Of a stretch of DNA of 64,000 nucleotides, positions 26,587 to 34,267 are shown piece after piece. The DNA is taken from the NCBI GenBank assembly GCA_014802335.1, contig JAAVCL010000006.1, forward strand, positions 17,811 to 81,810. The letters are read 5' to 3'. The stretch comes from Bacteroides sp. (GTDB lineage Bacteria; Bacteroidota; Bacteroidia; Bacteroidales; Muribaculaceae). The notes beneath the pieces were generated by a model, which saw only the letters and a list, made by a program, of their open reading frames with translations, made no database searches and was not told the DNA's origin. A program made the translations under genes and the position numbers. Position 1 is the stretch's first letter, and each line of letters begins with the position of its first letter.

Positions 26587-27516
26587 TTATTTTTTCATTG
26601 TAAAATGACGCGAAGCAAGTCGGTAACCATCGCAGAAGACCTCTACCGTGTAGTCGCCGGGCGTGAGCGTTGTGTTCACATCCCAGTAAATTGAAACGGG
26701 TGTTTCCTCATTGGCATATTCAATGCTGCGGCGTGCGGTGGATTGAACGCTTTGGCCGTCGATAGTGAAATTGCCTCCGTTGCCAAGCAATGCACCTTCC
26801 GGAGAAATGATGCGCATATAGAATTCTTTCATTCCCGGCGAGGCAGTGTTGTTGGGGCTTACGGTGAAGCTGACACCGAGTTGACGTGCTTTTGTGATAT
26901 TTTTCTCCACTTTACCCTTCTTGTTGTAGGCATGGAAAGACATTCCGGTGATATTGAGCTTCTTGGCGAGACGCACGGTCTGTGTCAGTTGCTCGTTGGA
27001 GGCCGTGGCTTGTGTCACCTGGTTCGACAGTTGCTCATTCTTTTGCTGAACCTGCTGGATTTCCTGCTTCAACCCGGCATTCTCTTCTCCAAGCCTCTTT
27101 ATTTCCTCAAGATAATGGCGCACAATCCCCTTCAAAGTGGCGATTTCCCCTTCAAGCTGTTTGATTTTTGCGCGGCTGGCCGACAAGTCTTTATTATGGC
27201 TTTTCTTTTCGGCATCAAGTTCCCTTATCAATCCTTCGATTTTCATTCGTGCCTCATTATACTGCACGATAAGAGAATCATTCTTCAGGTGAATCTGTTG
27301 GCCTTCATATTGGTTGAAATCTGCATTCAGTTGGTCAAACTCATTTGTGAGCAACAATTGGTCGTTGGCAATAGCCAGACTGTCGGCACGTGCCTGAGCC
27401 TCATTTACAGCCACCGTGTTGTCGTTGTTGCGTACTATAAGCACCACGATCAGGCCGATAAGGCCGAGCAGCACCACTCCGGCTCCGATTGCAAGGATCT
27501 TGATTTTCTTATTCAT
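26587..27516 (-). CDS. Membrane-anchored coiled-coil protein with C-terminal beta domain
   Basis: 309 residues: a membrane helix (about 8-29), a long heptad-rich coiled coil (about 35-185) and a globular C-terminal domain (about 190-309) with YMRIISPEGALLGNGGNF and an ending PGDYTVEVFCDGYRLASRHF. The layout is that of a periplasmic rod-like protein held in the inner membrane. Similar Bacteroidales proteins are called hypothetical; a role in envelope architecture is a guess. Confidence 0.72.
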   Translation of the reverse strand: MNKKIKILAIGAGVVLLGLIGLIVVLIVRNNDNTVAVNEAQARADSLAIANDQLLLTNEFDQLNADFNQYEGQQIHLKNDSLIVQYNEARMKIEGLIRELDAEKKSHNKDLSASRAKIKQLEGEIATLKGIVRHYLEEIKRLGEENAGLKQEIQQVQQKNEQLSNQVTQATASNEQLTQTVRLAKKLNITGMSFHAYNKKGKVEKNITKARQLGVSFTVSPNNTASPGMKEFYMRIISPEGALLGNGGNFTIDGQSVQSTARRSIEYANEETPVSIYWDVNTTLTPGDYTVEVFCDGYRLASRHFTMKK

Positions 27517-27740
27517 GACATCTGTTCTTTCTCATTTCGCAACCCGGCCACGCGAAGCAGCCGAAACACATTGGGAAACAACTCCGGCATCGCGTTGCAA
27601 ATCTCCAATTTCCTTAATGCAAAAGGTTGCGAAATGTTGTTAAAACGCTTATTTGTAACAAAGATAGTTTAAAATCGCGTAACCTGCAAATATGTAGGTT
27701 CACAAAGCGAAAAAACGTCCGGCAATGCGGTGGTGTTTTT

Positions 27741-27762
27741 CAGACGTGGCGTGCCACGTCTG
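27741..27762. repeat. Palindromic repeat of the GACGTGGC family
   Basis: CAGACGTGGC, GT, GCCACGTCTG: two 10-bp complementary arms around two bases. The stretch before it (AATGCGGTGGTGTTT) also matches the one before the repeat at 34032. The rest of 27517-27913 contains no supported gene. Confidence 0.75.
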
Positions 27763-27837
27763 GGGAAACATCGCCGACTCATTACCGGGCGAGTGTGCCG
27801 ACGATTTTTATCATTGTGAGATGCCGCGGGTAATATG

Positions 27838-27873
27838 CAAAAAAAATCGGCAATTCCTTGCGGAATGCCGATT
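27838..27873 (-). terminator. Terminator of the small lipoprotein gene
   Basis: A stem around AATCGGCAATTCC/GGAATGCCGATT (one bulge) is followed on the minus strand by a run of eight T. It lies 40 bp after the stop of the small lipoprotein gene. Confidence 0.75.
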
Positions 27874-27913
27874 GTTTTGTACGATTAAAATCGCGTTGCC
27901 TTTAGGGCTCTGA

Positions 27914-28129
27914 TTATTTTGCAGAGTCAGCGTTTTCAGCAGCGGGAGCAGCTTCAACAACTTCAGCAGCAACAACAGTAGTGTCAGAATCAGTTGCAAC
28001 AACTGCAGTTTCTTCTGCAACTTCTACGTTGAGTGTTTCAGAATCAGTAGCTTCAGCAGCTTTGTTGCCGCCGCAAGAAACGAGTGCTACGCTGAAAAGA
28101 ACAGCAAGCGAGTAAACTAATTTCTTCAT
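27914..28129 (-). CDS. Small acidic lipoprotein
   Basis: 71 residues from the ATG at 28129 (a longer reading through 28219 lacks a signal and is rejected). MKKLVYSLAVLFSVALVSCG is a lipoprotein signal with Cys19. The mature part is short, low-complexity and rich in Ala, Val, Thr, Asp and Glu (TDSETLNVEVAEE, ATDSDTTVVAAEV). Promoter and terminator flank it closely, so it is a single-gene unit, likely well expressed. Such small lipoproteins are common in Bacteroidales; no function is known. Confidence 0.75.
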   Translation of the reverse strand: MKKLVYSLAVLFSVALVSCGGNKAAEATDSETLNVEVAEETAVVATDSDTTVVAAEVVEAAPAAENADSAK

Positions 28130-28178
28130 TTTCTTAAAATTTAAAATAATAAAACAATGTCTGCTATCAAAAACGTTG

Positions 28179-28210
28179 CAAAGATAAGTAAAATTATTAT
28201 ACCGCAGCAA
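28179..28210 (-). promoter_or_regulatory. Promoter of the small lipoprotein gene
   Basis: Minus strand TTGC (28207-28210), 20 bp, TATCTTTG (28179-28186), about 50 nt upstream of the ATG. Confidence 0.55.
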
Positions 28211-28309
28211 TTTTTTCATCTTTTTTTTGCTGTATAATTATCTTTTTAACATTTGTGATGCTTATTTTTATGTTTTTTAACTTATGTTTGGCCTTAATTA
28301 TGTTTGGTC

Positions 28310-28918
28310 TTAAAAAGTATATCCTAACCCGACGTAGGGAATAAAGCGCAGAATGCAGAACGGAAGTTGACCGATGATGCATGGTGACAGGCCGGCGCGG
28401 AGCAAGAATCCGTTCTCCCGTTGATAGCGGTAGCCTAAATCCATGAAAATCTTGGTGTAATATTCCGTATGGGTATTTTCATAAGAGGGATGATCCATAT
28501 CCACCGACCCGTCGGGCTGTAAATATATCCGTTCTTTTTCAAACCCGATTATGGGAGCATAACCCACGCCGACTTCAAAAAAATTGCGCTTTTTTCCGAA
28601 GATTGCATTGACAGCCAATGGTATGGATATGGAATGATCGGCCGAAGTGCCTATGAACCCTGTGTCGCTGAAAAAGCCGTAGCCGATACCGGCGCGGAAC
28701 CCCCAATGCGATCCCGCCTTGAAGCGTTGGTCATAATTCACACCGATCACGTCAGACGCTCCGAACAACTCGCCATATACATTTCGATAGATAGGTGCCT
28801 TTTCCATAACGGCGGTTTGAACGTTAATGTCATGAGAAGTCTCTGCCCTCAGGCTTTCATTCCATGTCATTCCGCTTAAGATTGCTAACACCAGACAAAT
28901 AGATTTTGAAATTTTCAT
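28310..28918 (-). CDS. Outer-membrane beta-barrel protein, small
   Basis: 202 residues with a signal peptide (cleavage near LRAET). The mature protein alternates polar and hydrophobic residues in eight or so strands (YGELFGASDVIGVNYDQRF, GFRAGIGYGF, FEVGVGYAPIIGF) and ends in YVGLGYTF, the terminal Phe used by barrel assembly. Function is not known. It is last in a minus-strand group with the BACON-like lipoprotein and the C10 peptidase. Confidence 0.72.
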   Translation of the reverse strand: MKISKSICLVLAILSGMTWNESLRAETSHDINVQTAVMEKAPIYRNVYGELFGASDVIGVNYDQRFKAGSHWGFRAGIGYGFFSDTGFIGTSADHSISIPLAVNAIFGKKRNFFEVGVGYAPIIGFEKERIYLQPDGSVDMDHPSYENTHTEYYTKIFMDLGYRYQRENGFLLRAGLSPCIIGQLPFCILRFIPYVGLGYTF

Positions 28919-28964
28919 AAAATTAGGTTGTTTAGTGTAATTCTCTGTTCCGAGCGTAGTTCGA

Positions 28965-29321
28965 TTATTGTTGATACACCATGATCTCGCAATACTCCAT
29001 AGCTGATGTTCCTCGGATTTTAAGTTTTCGTTTTTTTACGTCTGACGGGGGAACGGTTAAGGTTATCTTAGGTTCGGTATTGCTTGCATTCACATGAAGC
29101 CATTCGTATTTTACACAAATAGAATCCTCATCTTGGTAATATGCTCCCACTGCATCATGACCAACTTCTATTTCCGGCATTATCCTAGTATTGCCTTCAA
29201 TAATCTGAGTACCTCCCTCGGGGGTAAAAAATACTTTCTTGGGATAGCCGAGATCTTCTTCTCTGAAACAACCACCGATAAACATCGGAATCAACAGTAT
29301 TATCCATGCAAATAGTTTCAT
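28965..29321 (-). CDS. BACON-like small lipoprotein next to the C10 peptidase
   Basis: 118 residues. The signal ends in a lipobox (MFIGGC, Cys18). The mature part reads like one BACON-type beta-sandwich: VFFTPEGGTQIIEG at the start, a central YEWLHVNAS and a final CEIMVYQQ, with the EGG, W and terminal Q placed as in that family. It lies 21 bp after the C10 peptidase gene. In Bacteroides and streptococci such peptidases often have a small inhibitor encoded next to them; whether this protein inhibits, anchors or binds glycans is unknown. Confidence 0.65.
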   Translation of the reverse strand: MKLFAWIILLIPMFIGGCFREEDLGYPKKVFFTPEGGTQIIEGNTRIMPEIEVGHDAVGAYYQDEDSICVKYEWLHVNASNTEPKITLTVPPSDVKKRKLKIRGTSAMEYCEIMVYQQ

Positions 29322-29342
29322 AATGTAAAAATTTTGTTATAG

Positions 29343-30896
29343 TTAATAAACGACAACATGCAAGTAATTCTTATAATTTGTATGCCCTGATGATTCAGAT
29401 CCAGGATCCGGTTCTGCACCTTCACCGTTAAGTTGGAAGATGCCATCCACATAATAACCATTATGTTTGCCAGCCCATCCAAAATCACAGTGTACCATTT
29501 TGCTAATTTCCTTAGTTACTGTTTGTTTGGTTTTGACACCCTTTTCATACCACGTTTTTGTTACTGTTCTTTGTCGTATTCTATAGCCATCCACATTCCA
29601 ACAATGACTTCTCGTAAGATCGCATGTGTTAGCTATAGAATACATAATAGTAGGTTTATTATTATCTAACATTTCAATTGTCCGATCCCAGGTGTATTGA
29701 TATTTTTTAGCTTGTGAGTAACCACTCCTTGCCATATACTGAATGGCGTCGGATGGGAATGTGAAAGTTCCATTATAGAAATACCAACTGTCGCATCCTA
29801 TACTTATTCCCATCAAAAGACTTGCTGCAGAACGTTTACCTGTATCGCTCAAAAAATTAGAAGATAGTGCCTGCCAATCAACCCTTGAGCCGTTATAAGT
29901 AAATAGGGTGGGGGTTCGGAAATGTGTAAATATTTTTGCAATTGCTAAGGGAAAGCAACCGGCGGGTGCTTTTCTGCTTGAACCAAAAACTAAATACTTA
30001 CGTCTCTTAGGATAGTAATCATTAAAAGGTGACCATTGGTGCCAATATTTAAATTGAGTCAACATTGGCGATATATTATTTAATATTTCCCAATCAGTTG
30101 TTTCTGTTTTTACTGTTAGTTCTCCATATCCTGCGCCGGGATCAATAGCTCCAGTTCCCGGTTTGAGTGGATAGACCTCACCGGTATATGTATTAATATT
30201 CTTAACTTTCATTGCATAATCCATGCACATCGCTAAAGTGAAAAGATTAGAAGTAGTGTGTGAGTCAATATTAGAAGTGTTGGCTCCCCCTATTTTATTA
30301 TTGAACTCTTCATCATCATAATAGTAATCTCCACAAAGCGTATCATCTTTCTCCTTATCGTATAAGTTAACAGTGTTTGGGTTCATATAAATTTCGTCAC
30401 CTGTTTCTTCAATCGAAAAAAATCCCGGACCAGTAGTAGGATAGTCGTCAAAAACATATTTATTGTTAGAGTCTGCGATTGCAACAGCTGCGTATGCTTG
30501 TTTTTCATCAAGCGTCCCCTCATCGATAATTGCAATTATAGAATTGGGCATGGATTGATCAGCTGCAAGGATTGCGTAACCTTCTTCATTCTTAAAGTTA
30601 GCAATATATACTAATGCTGCAGTGTCAGAAGGAGTTGTATTGCTTCTTGTATTCTGTGGAATATATTTCACGGGGTAAATAGATTCTACTTCACGGTTAT
30701 CGTCACTTCGGGTATTGTCCCCTTTCATAAAGGCTTTCAGATTGGAAAGAGCCTCCTCTTCAGAAATTTGTGTGGAAAAATGAGGATTTGTATCAGTATT
30801 GGTTAATTGACTGCTTTCGATTTCTTCTTGCGTACAAGAAAATAGCAACATTGCAGTCATACATCCTGTTGCAACATTTAGAATTAATTTCTTCAT
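29343..30896 (-). CDS. C10-family cysteine peptidase, lipoprotein
   Basis: 517 residues. The signal has a lipobox (MLLFSC, Cys21), so the enzyme is surface- or periplasm-anchored. A Spi-like prodomain (about 25-150) with EEEALSNLKAFMKG and NEEGYAILAADQSMPNSIIA precedes the streptopain-type domain. Catalytic Cys314 is in APAGCFPLAIAKIFTHF (streptopain has GCVATA) and catalytic His431 in SHCWNVDGYR. Both are present, so an active peptidase is likely. Codon use is AT-rich compared with flanking genes, hinting at transfer. Downstream are the BACON-like lipoprotein and the barrel protein. Confidence 0.87.
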   Translation of the reverse strand: MKKLILNVATGCMTAMLLFSCTQEEIESSQLTNTDTNPHFSTQISEEEALSNLKAFMKGDNTRSDDNREVESIYPVKYIPQNTRSNTTPSDTAALVYIANFKNEEGYAILAADQSMPNSIIAIIDEGTLDEKQAYAAVAIADSNNKYVFDDYPTTGPGFFSIEETGDEIYMNPNTVNLYDKEKDDTLCGDYYYDDEEFNNKIGGANTSNIDSHTTSNLFTLAMCMDYAMKVKNINTYTGEVYPLKPGTGAIDPGAGYGELTVKTETTDWEILNNISPMLTQFKYWHQWSPFNDYYPKRRKYLVFGSSRKAPAGCFPLAIAKIFTHFRTPTLFTYNGSRVDWQALSSNFLSDTGKRSAASLLMGISIGCDSWYFYNGTFTFPSDAIQYMARSGYSQAKKYQYTWDRTIEMLDNNKPTIMYSIANTCDLTRSHCWNVDGYRIRQRTVTKTWYEKGVKTKQTVTKEISKMVHCDFGWAGKHNGYYVDGIFQLNGEGAEPDPGSESSGHTNYKNYLHVVVY

Positions 30897-31206
30897 TGTG
30901 ATGTTGGTTTTTATAAATTAAAGTATTGTATAGTTTGTTTATATATCTGAAAGTTATATCTATATTGACGGATACATAGACTGGTTTGTAGCTGATTAAA
31001 TATTCGCAAATTTATATATTTGTACGAAGCGGGTATAAAAACACAGTTCGTAAATATTTGTCAATAACATATTATAACATAGTAAAAAAGATAAAACACG
31101 GTTATTTTTGCGATGAATTTAGTACGGATAGAGCGATAATGCTGCTATATGCGATAGAACTCCAATCTCAAAACATCTCAAAAAAGTTTTATCGTTCAAG
31201 TTATTA
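30897..31206. other. AT-rich intergenic region with a candidate promoter
   Basis: No gene is supported. A TAAATTTG -7 box on the minus strand (31007-31014), without a good -33 box, is the best promoter candidate for the C10 peptidase, giving a leader of about 100 nt. Confidence 0.4.
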
Positions 31207-31608
31207 TTAATATTCAATTGTGATTGTGCCTATGTAGTGGATGTCGGGGGTTATGAGGTGTATGTAATACTCTCCTTGAAGATTGAGCAAACATTCAACG
31301 AATTCCCTTTCATCGCTAAATATTTCTAAGCACACATCGTTCTTTTCATTCCAGATTTCATATTGAAGTATGTCATCGGGAATATTAGTATATCCTTTTT
31401 TATCCAAAGTCCCTTCCCATACGTATTGTCCCGGTAGCCGATGACCTCGGTGAATCGTATCATCCTTGTCGCATGAATGTCGTTCATACGCTTCGATAGT
31501 TATTGATACAAAAAATGAGTTATTCGAAGCTTTTATTATAGCAGAATTTGCAATAGTAAGAATACTGATAATAGTTAATAATGCGAGTTTTTTTAGTAAT
31601 TTTTCCAT
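31207..31608 (-). CDS. Small secreted protein, DUF3244-like
   Basis: 133 residues with a signal peptide (to about residue 27, ASA/NS region) and a single beta-rich domain: FVSITIEAYERHS ... GQYVWEGTLDKKGY ... LQGEYYIHLITPDIHYIGTI. The last segment resembles the Y-x-I ... G-x-I ending of DUF3244 proteins; the match is weak. Its 5' flank is a full copy of the miniature element beginning 5 bp before the ATG, so the ribosome-binding region and leader come from that element. Confidence 0.6.
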   Translation of the reverse strand: MEKLLKKLALLTIISILTIANSAIIKASNNSFFVSITIEAYERHSCDKDDTIHRGHRLPGQYVWEGTLDKKGYTNIPDDILQYEIWNEKNDVCLEIFSDEREFVECLLNLQGEYYIHLITPDIHYIGTITIEY

Positions 31609-31612
31609 AATA

Positions 31613-31775
31613 AGTATGTGTTAGAAATTAGTTAAAGTATTGAGTTATGAAGTATGTTGTTGAAATTGTGGATTCGGTTGCATGCTTTATGAGGTTCCAT
31701 AGCAACTAAATTCGGATTATAAAGTTCACCTCAGAACATATGAGGCTATGCATTATATTATTTCGAGCGCATACT
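31613..31775. mobile_element. 163-bp miniature inverted-repeat element, copy 2
   Basis: Same length and internal sequence as the element in hepT (TTCCATAGCAAC; GGATTATAAAGTTC; TGAGGCTATGCATTA). TA flanks both sides (31611-31612, 31776-31777). The left terminal repeat (AGTATGTGTTAGAAATTAG) has more mismatches to the right than in copy 1, so this copy is older or less selected. Confidence 0.85.
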
Positions 31776-31820
31776 TAATTTTTTATGTTTTTGCAAAAAT
31801 ATGTATTATACTTAAGTTTA

Positions 31821-31922
31821 AATGTAAAAAATAGTTCGGAAATAGTTCGGAAATTATTTCCGAACTATTTCCGAACTATTTCCGAACTATTTCCGAATTA
31901 TTTCCGAACTTTATTTTACATT
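31821..31922. repeat. Inverted array of TTCGGAAATAG/ATTTCCGAACT units
   Basis: Two copies of TAGTTCGGAAA are followed by five of ATTTCCGAACT-type in the opposite sense, and outer arms AATGTAAAAAATAGTTCGG / CCGAACTTTATTTTACATT pair. The whole can fold as a long hairpin. It lies 24 bp after the stop of the TPR/HTH regulator and may terminate it. Confidence 0.8.
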
Positions 31923-31945
31923 CGATATTAAATAGTTGGAGTTTG

Positions 31946-33757
31946 CTACAGTAGTTGGATTATCGTTTCAATTCCTTTTGGACCATGTGGTGTGTCAAAT
32001 ATACGGGAACTTATAGAGTTTTTACGTGTCGAAATGGTATTAACGCTCCGGCCTTCAATTATACTAATCTGCTTGGTGCCAAAACCACATTTCATTAGGA
32101 GACAAGTCCGCTGGTCATAGCTTCGAATATCACCACCTAAAAGAGTTGCCAGTTTCTCTGAAAAATCGGGTGATACCTTAATCACCAATGAATAAAGATC
32201 CTTCCAGATAGGTGAGTTCTCTAAAACGATATTATTTCTCTCAGCGCAATTTTTAAGGGTTTTATATACCTCAGACTGTACGATTTCATTGGCAATCGGA
32301 ATCGTTGTTCCATTTTCTTTAAACTCTGTTGATAAGCGTAGAAGTTTTTCGCGCATGGCAATCCTCAAATCTTTATCTAATTTTTGGAGTGTGCTGTTGT
32401 TGTTTGTCGCTATTTGAGTAACTTGTTTTAGATCTGCATCATTATTGGAATTTTCCAGTTTAGTTAACATCTCTAACTGCCGACTAAGTTCTATTTGTGA
32501 TCTTTTAAGCGCCACCACATTGTCTAAGGCGTTTTTTAACTCATTTAGAGTGTGTTTATGCTTAATTCTGCGTACTACTGTGTAAAATAAGCCGCAGATA
32601 AGTATAAATGCAAGAAAGGTGATAGCAATAGAAAGTTTTCGTTGATGTTTTTTGGAATTAATAGAGTCTCTCAGGTGTTTTAAATAATTATATTGGGCTT
32701 GTTGAATTACCACCATTTGAGCATCGGAGTCTTTATATCTTTTGTTTAAAGCAATTCGATATTTTTCATAATAAATAGGAATTGAATCCGGTGGAATATA
32801 TTTAATTAACTCAGGAGTCAGCATGGAGGAATATGCGGCCACCTTGAAAAGAGGGTCAGAGTTGTGAATTATTTCATTAACTTTAGCATAAGCTGTTGCA
32901 TCGTCACCATTAGCATGGTAAAGATTACTTTCACTGAGTAACAACGAATTGAGTGTATAATTAGAAACATATTTTCGAGCCACATTAAGATAATCAGCAG
33001 CTTTACAAAAATCTCCATTTTTTAGACAGTTATCGGCAAGAGTGATATAACTCATGCATATATCTTGATCGGGCACGTAGCCTTCATAGTGCAAGGCAAG
33101 ATTCAGTACGGAATCTGCTTGTTCTAATTTCCCGGCAAACGAGTAGGTTTCACCGAGCAGTTGAAGATCATAAAAGTAGGAGAGTGTATCCAACGGGTGC
33201 ATCTCCAGTTCAAGTTGCAAAGCCTCCTTAATGAAGCCGGCTGCCTCGGTATACATCTTCATGTTTCCTAACAGACGTCCCCCCTGGCTGTAAATGCGGG
33301 TGCGCAACTCTATTTTTGAGGGGTCGCCTTCGGTCTCGTCAAGAGCCTTGTGGAAATAGTCGAGGGCTGTCGGGGAATCCCCCAAATCGCTGTAAACGCG
33401 TCCTCCGTAATAAAGGGCCTCGCCATATAGTTTCCGGCGATTATGTCGGCTGTAATAGTCAATCACATCTAAAATAAGACTGTCGTTCTTATGCATAATG
33501 TAGGCTTTATCGCATGCCTTTATATACAGAAAATCGTAGTAGTGCCGGTTTGCTTCATTAAGCTCTTTTTTATTGATTGATTTCAGGGCAGCCAAAGCAG
33601 AATCGGGATGGAGAGAAACTGTTTGGGAAATGCGCTCCAGCCTTATATCGGGAGTTGAACCGGTGCAGGAGTATAAGAGAAAAAATAAGAAGAGTGTTAT
33701 GAGCAGAACCGGTATATACCTGCATTTGAAGAAAGTAATGTTGATGTACATTCGCAT
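31946..33757 (-). CDS. TPR sensor-regulator with C-terminal HTH
   Basis: 603 residues from the ATG at 33757, which gives a hydrophobic lipoprotein-like leader (LFLFFLLYSC). Order: export signal, tetratricopeptide repeats (about 45-330; for example ALYYGGRVYSDLGDSPTALDYFHKAL), a membrane helix (about 375-395), a coiled coil (about 405-460), and a C-terminal HTH-like domain (GFGTKQISIIEGRSVNTIST) resembling LuxR-type. This single-chain plan (outside sensor, inside DNA binding) is frequent in Bacteroidales next to surface glycan or peptidase loci. It might control the amylase upstream or the peptidase cluster downstream. A weak promoter (TTTG-N20-TAACTTTA, 33844-33875) precedes it. Confidence 0.78.
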   Translation of the reverse strand: MRMYINITFFKCRYIPVLLITLFLFFLLYSCTGSTPDIRLERISQTVSLHPDSALAALKSINKKELNEANRHYYDFLYIKACDKAYIMHKNDSLILDVIDYYSRHNRRKLYGEALYYGGRVYSDLGDSPTALDYFHKALDETEGDPSKIELRTRIYSQGGRLLGNMKMYTEAAGFIKEALQLELEMHPLDTLSYFYDLQLLGETYSFAGKLEQADSVLNLALHYEGYVPDQDICMSYITLADNCLKNGDFCKAADYLNVARKYVSNYTLNSLLLSESNLYHANGDDATAYAKVNEIIHNSDPLFKVAAYSSMLTPELIKYIPPDSIPIYYEKYRIALNKRYKDSDAQMVVIQQAQYNYLKHLRDSINSKKHQRKLSIAITFLAFILICGLFYTVVRRIKHKHTLNELKNALDNVVALKRSQIELSRQLEMLTKLENSNNDADLKQVTQIATNNNSTLQKLDKDLRIAMREKLLRLSTEFKENGTTIPIANEIVQSEVYKTLKNCAERNNIVLENSPIWKDLYSLVIKVSPDFSEKLATLLGGDIRSYDQRTCLLMKCGFGTKQISIIEGRSVNTISTRKNSISSRIFDTPHGPKGIETIIQLL

Positions 33758-33843
33758 AGTGAGGTTTGTTCGGCAGCCGTGGAAATAAGACACGACCATA
33801 TTATTGAATATCTGCTAAGGGTTGCTTTTTTCTTTAATTATGG

Positions 33844-33875
33844 TAAAGTTAGTAAATTTTTGCTAAAATAGCAAA
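33844..33875 (-). promoter_or_regulatory. Candidate promoter of the TPR/HTH regulator
   Basis: Minus strand TTTG (33872-33875), 20 bp, TAACTTTA (33844-33851); one mismatch to the -7 consensus. Confidence 0.4.
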
Positions 33876-33972
33876 TCAGATGGTTTGGCCGTACCGGAAA
33901 TGAAAAATGCAAGAATGTTGGCATATGGCGTGCCATTACCGGACGTTTCGACAGGAAATGGAGCGGACAAGT

Positions 33973-34056
33973 GTAGGGACGTGGCGTGCCACGTCTGATC
34001 GTTACGACGATGTAATGCGGCGGTGTTTATTCAGACGTGGCACGCCACGTCCCTAC
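33973..34056. repeat. 84-bp palindromic repeat element with 25-bp perfect inverted ends
   Basis: The 25 bases at 33973-33997 (GTAGGGACGTGGCGTGCCAC...) and those at 34032-34056 are exact reverse complements around a 34-bp spacer. The plan matches the 130-bp element at 11711-11840. Fragments of the same unit follow at 34089-34099, 34130-34154 (full) and 34180-34191. Confidence 0.82.
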
Positions 34057-34129
34057 ATTCGTCCGGTAATGGGACGGTCTAATATTGGCACGTCCCTACA
34101 AAAGTCCGGTAACGGGTCGACGTTTTGAC

Positions 34130-34154
34130 CAGACGTGGCACGCCACGTCCCTAC
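34130..34154. repeat. Further full copy of the 25-bp palindromic unit
   Basis: Identical to the right end of the 84-bp element, CAGACGTGGCACGCCACGTC and five more bases. Flanked by partial units, so 33.93-34.19 kb is a cluster of these repeats and contains no supported gene. Confidence 0.8.
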
Positions 34155-34201
34155 ATTTGTCCGGTAATTTTCTGCTTGAACGTGGCGTGCCGAAATAAAA
34201 G

Positions 34202-34235
34202 GAGGGTGCAGTTCAATTTTTCGAACTGCACCCTC
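34202..34235 (-). terminator. Terminator of the T9SS-secreted amylase gene
   Basis: Arms GAGGGTGCAGTTC (34202-34214) and GAACTGCACCCTC (34223-34235) form a 13-bp perfect stem, followed on the minus strand by CCTTTTATTT. It stands 32 bp after the amylase stop. Confidence 0.8.
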
Positions 34236-34267
34236 TGCCTTATTTTGTTATTCTGCTCTTCTTTGGC

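Noticed and set aside
27627..27833. Plus-strand frames of 62-68 residues around the 27.74-kb repeat.
   Set aside because: They cross a palindromic repeat and lack start signals or homology.
33907..34128. A 73-residue plus-strand frame in the palindromic repeat cluster.
   Set aside because: It is translated repeat sequence (repeated CGTGGC palindromes) and has no independent coding signal.
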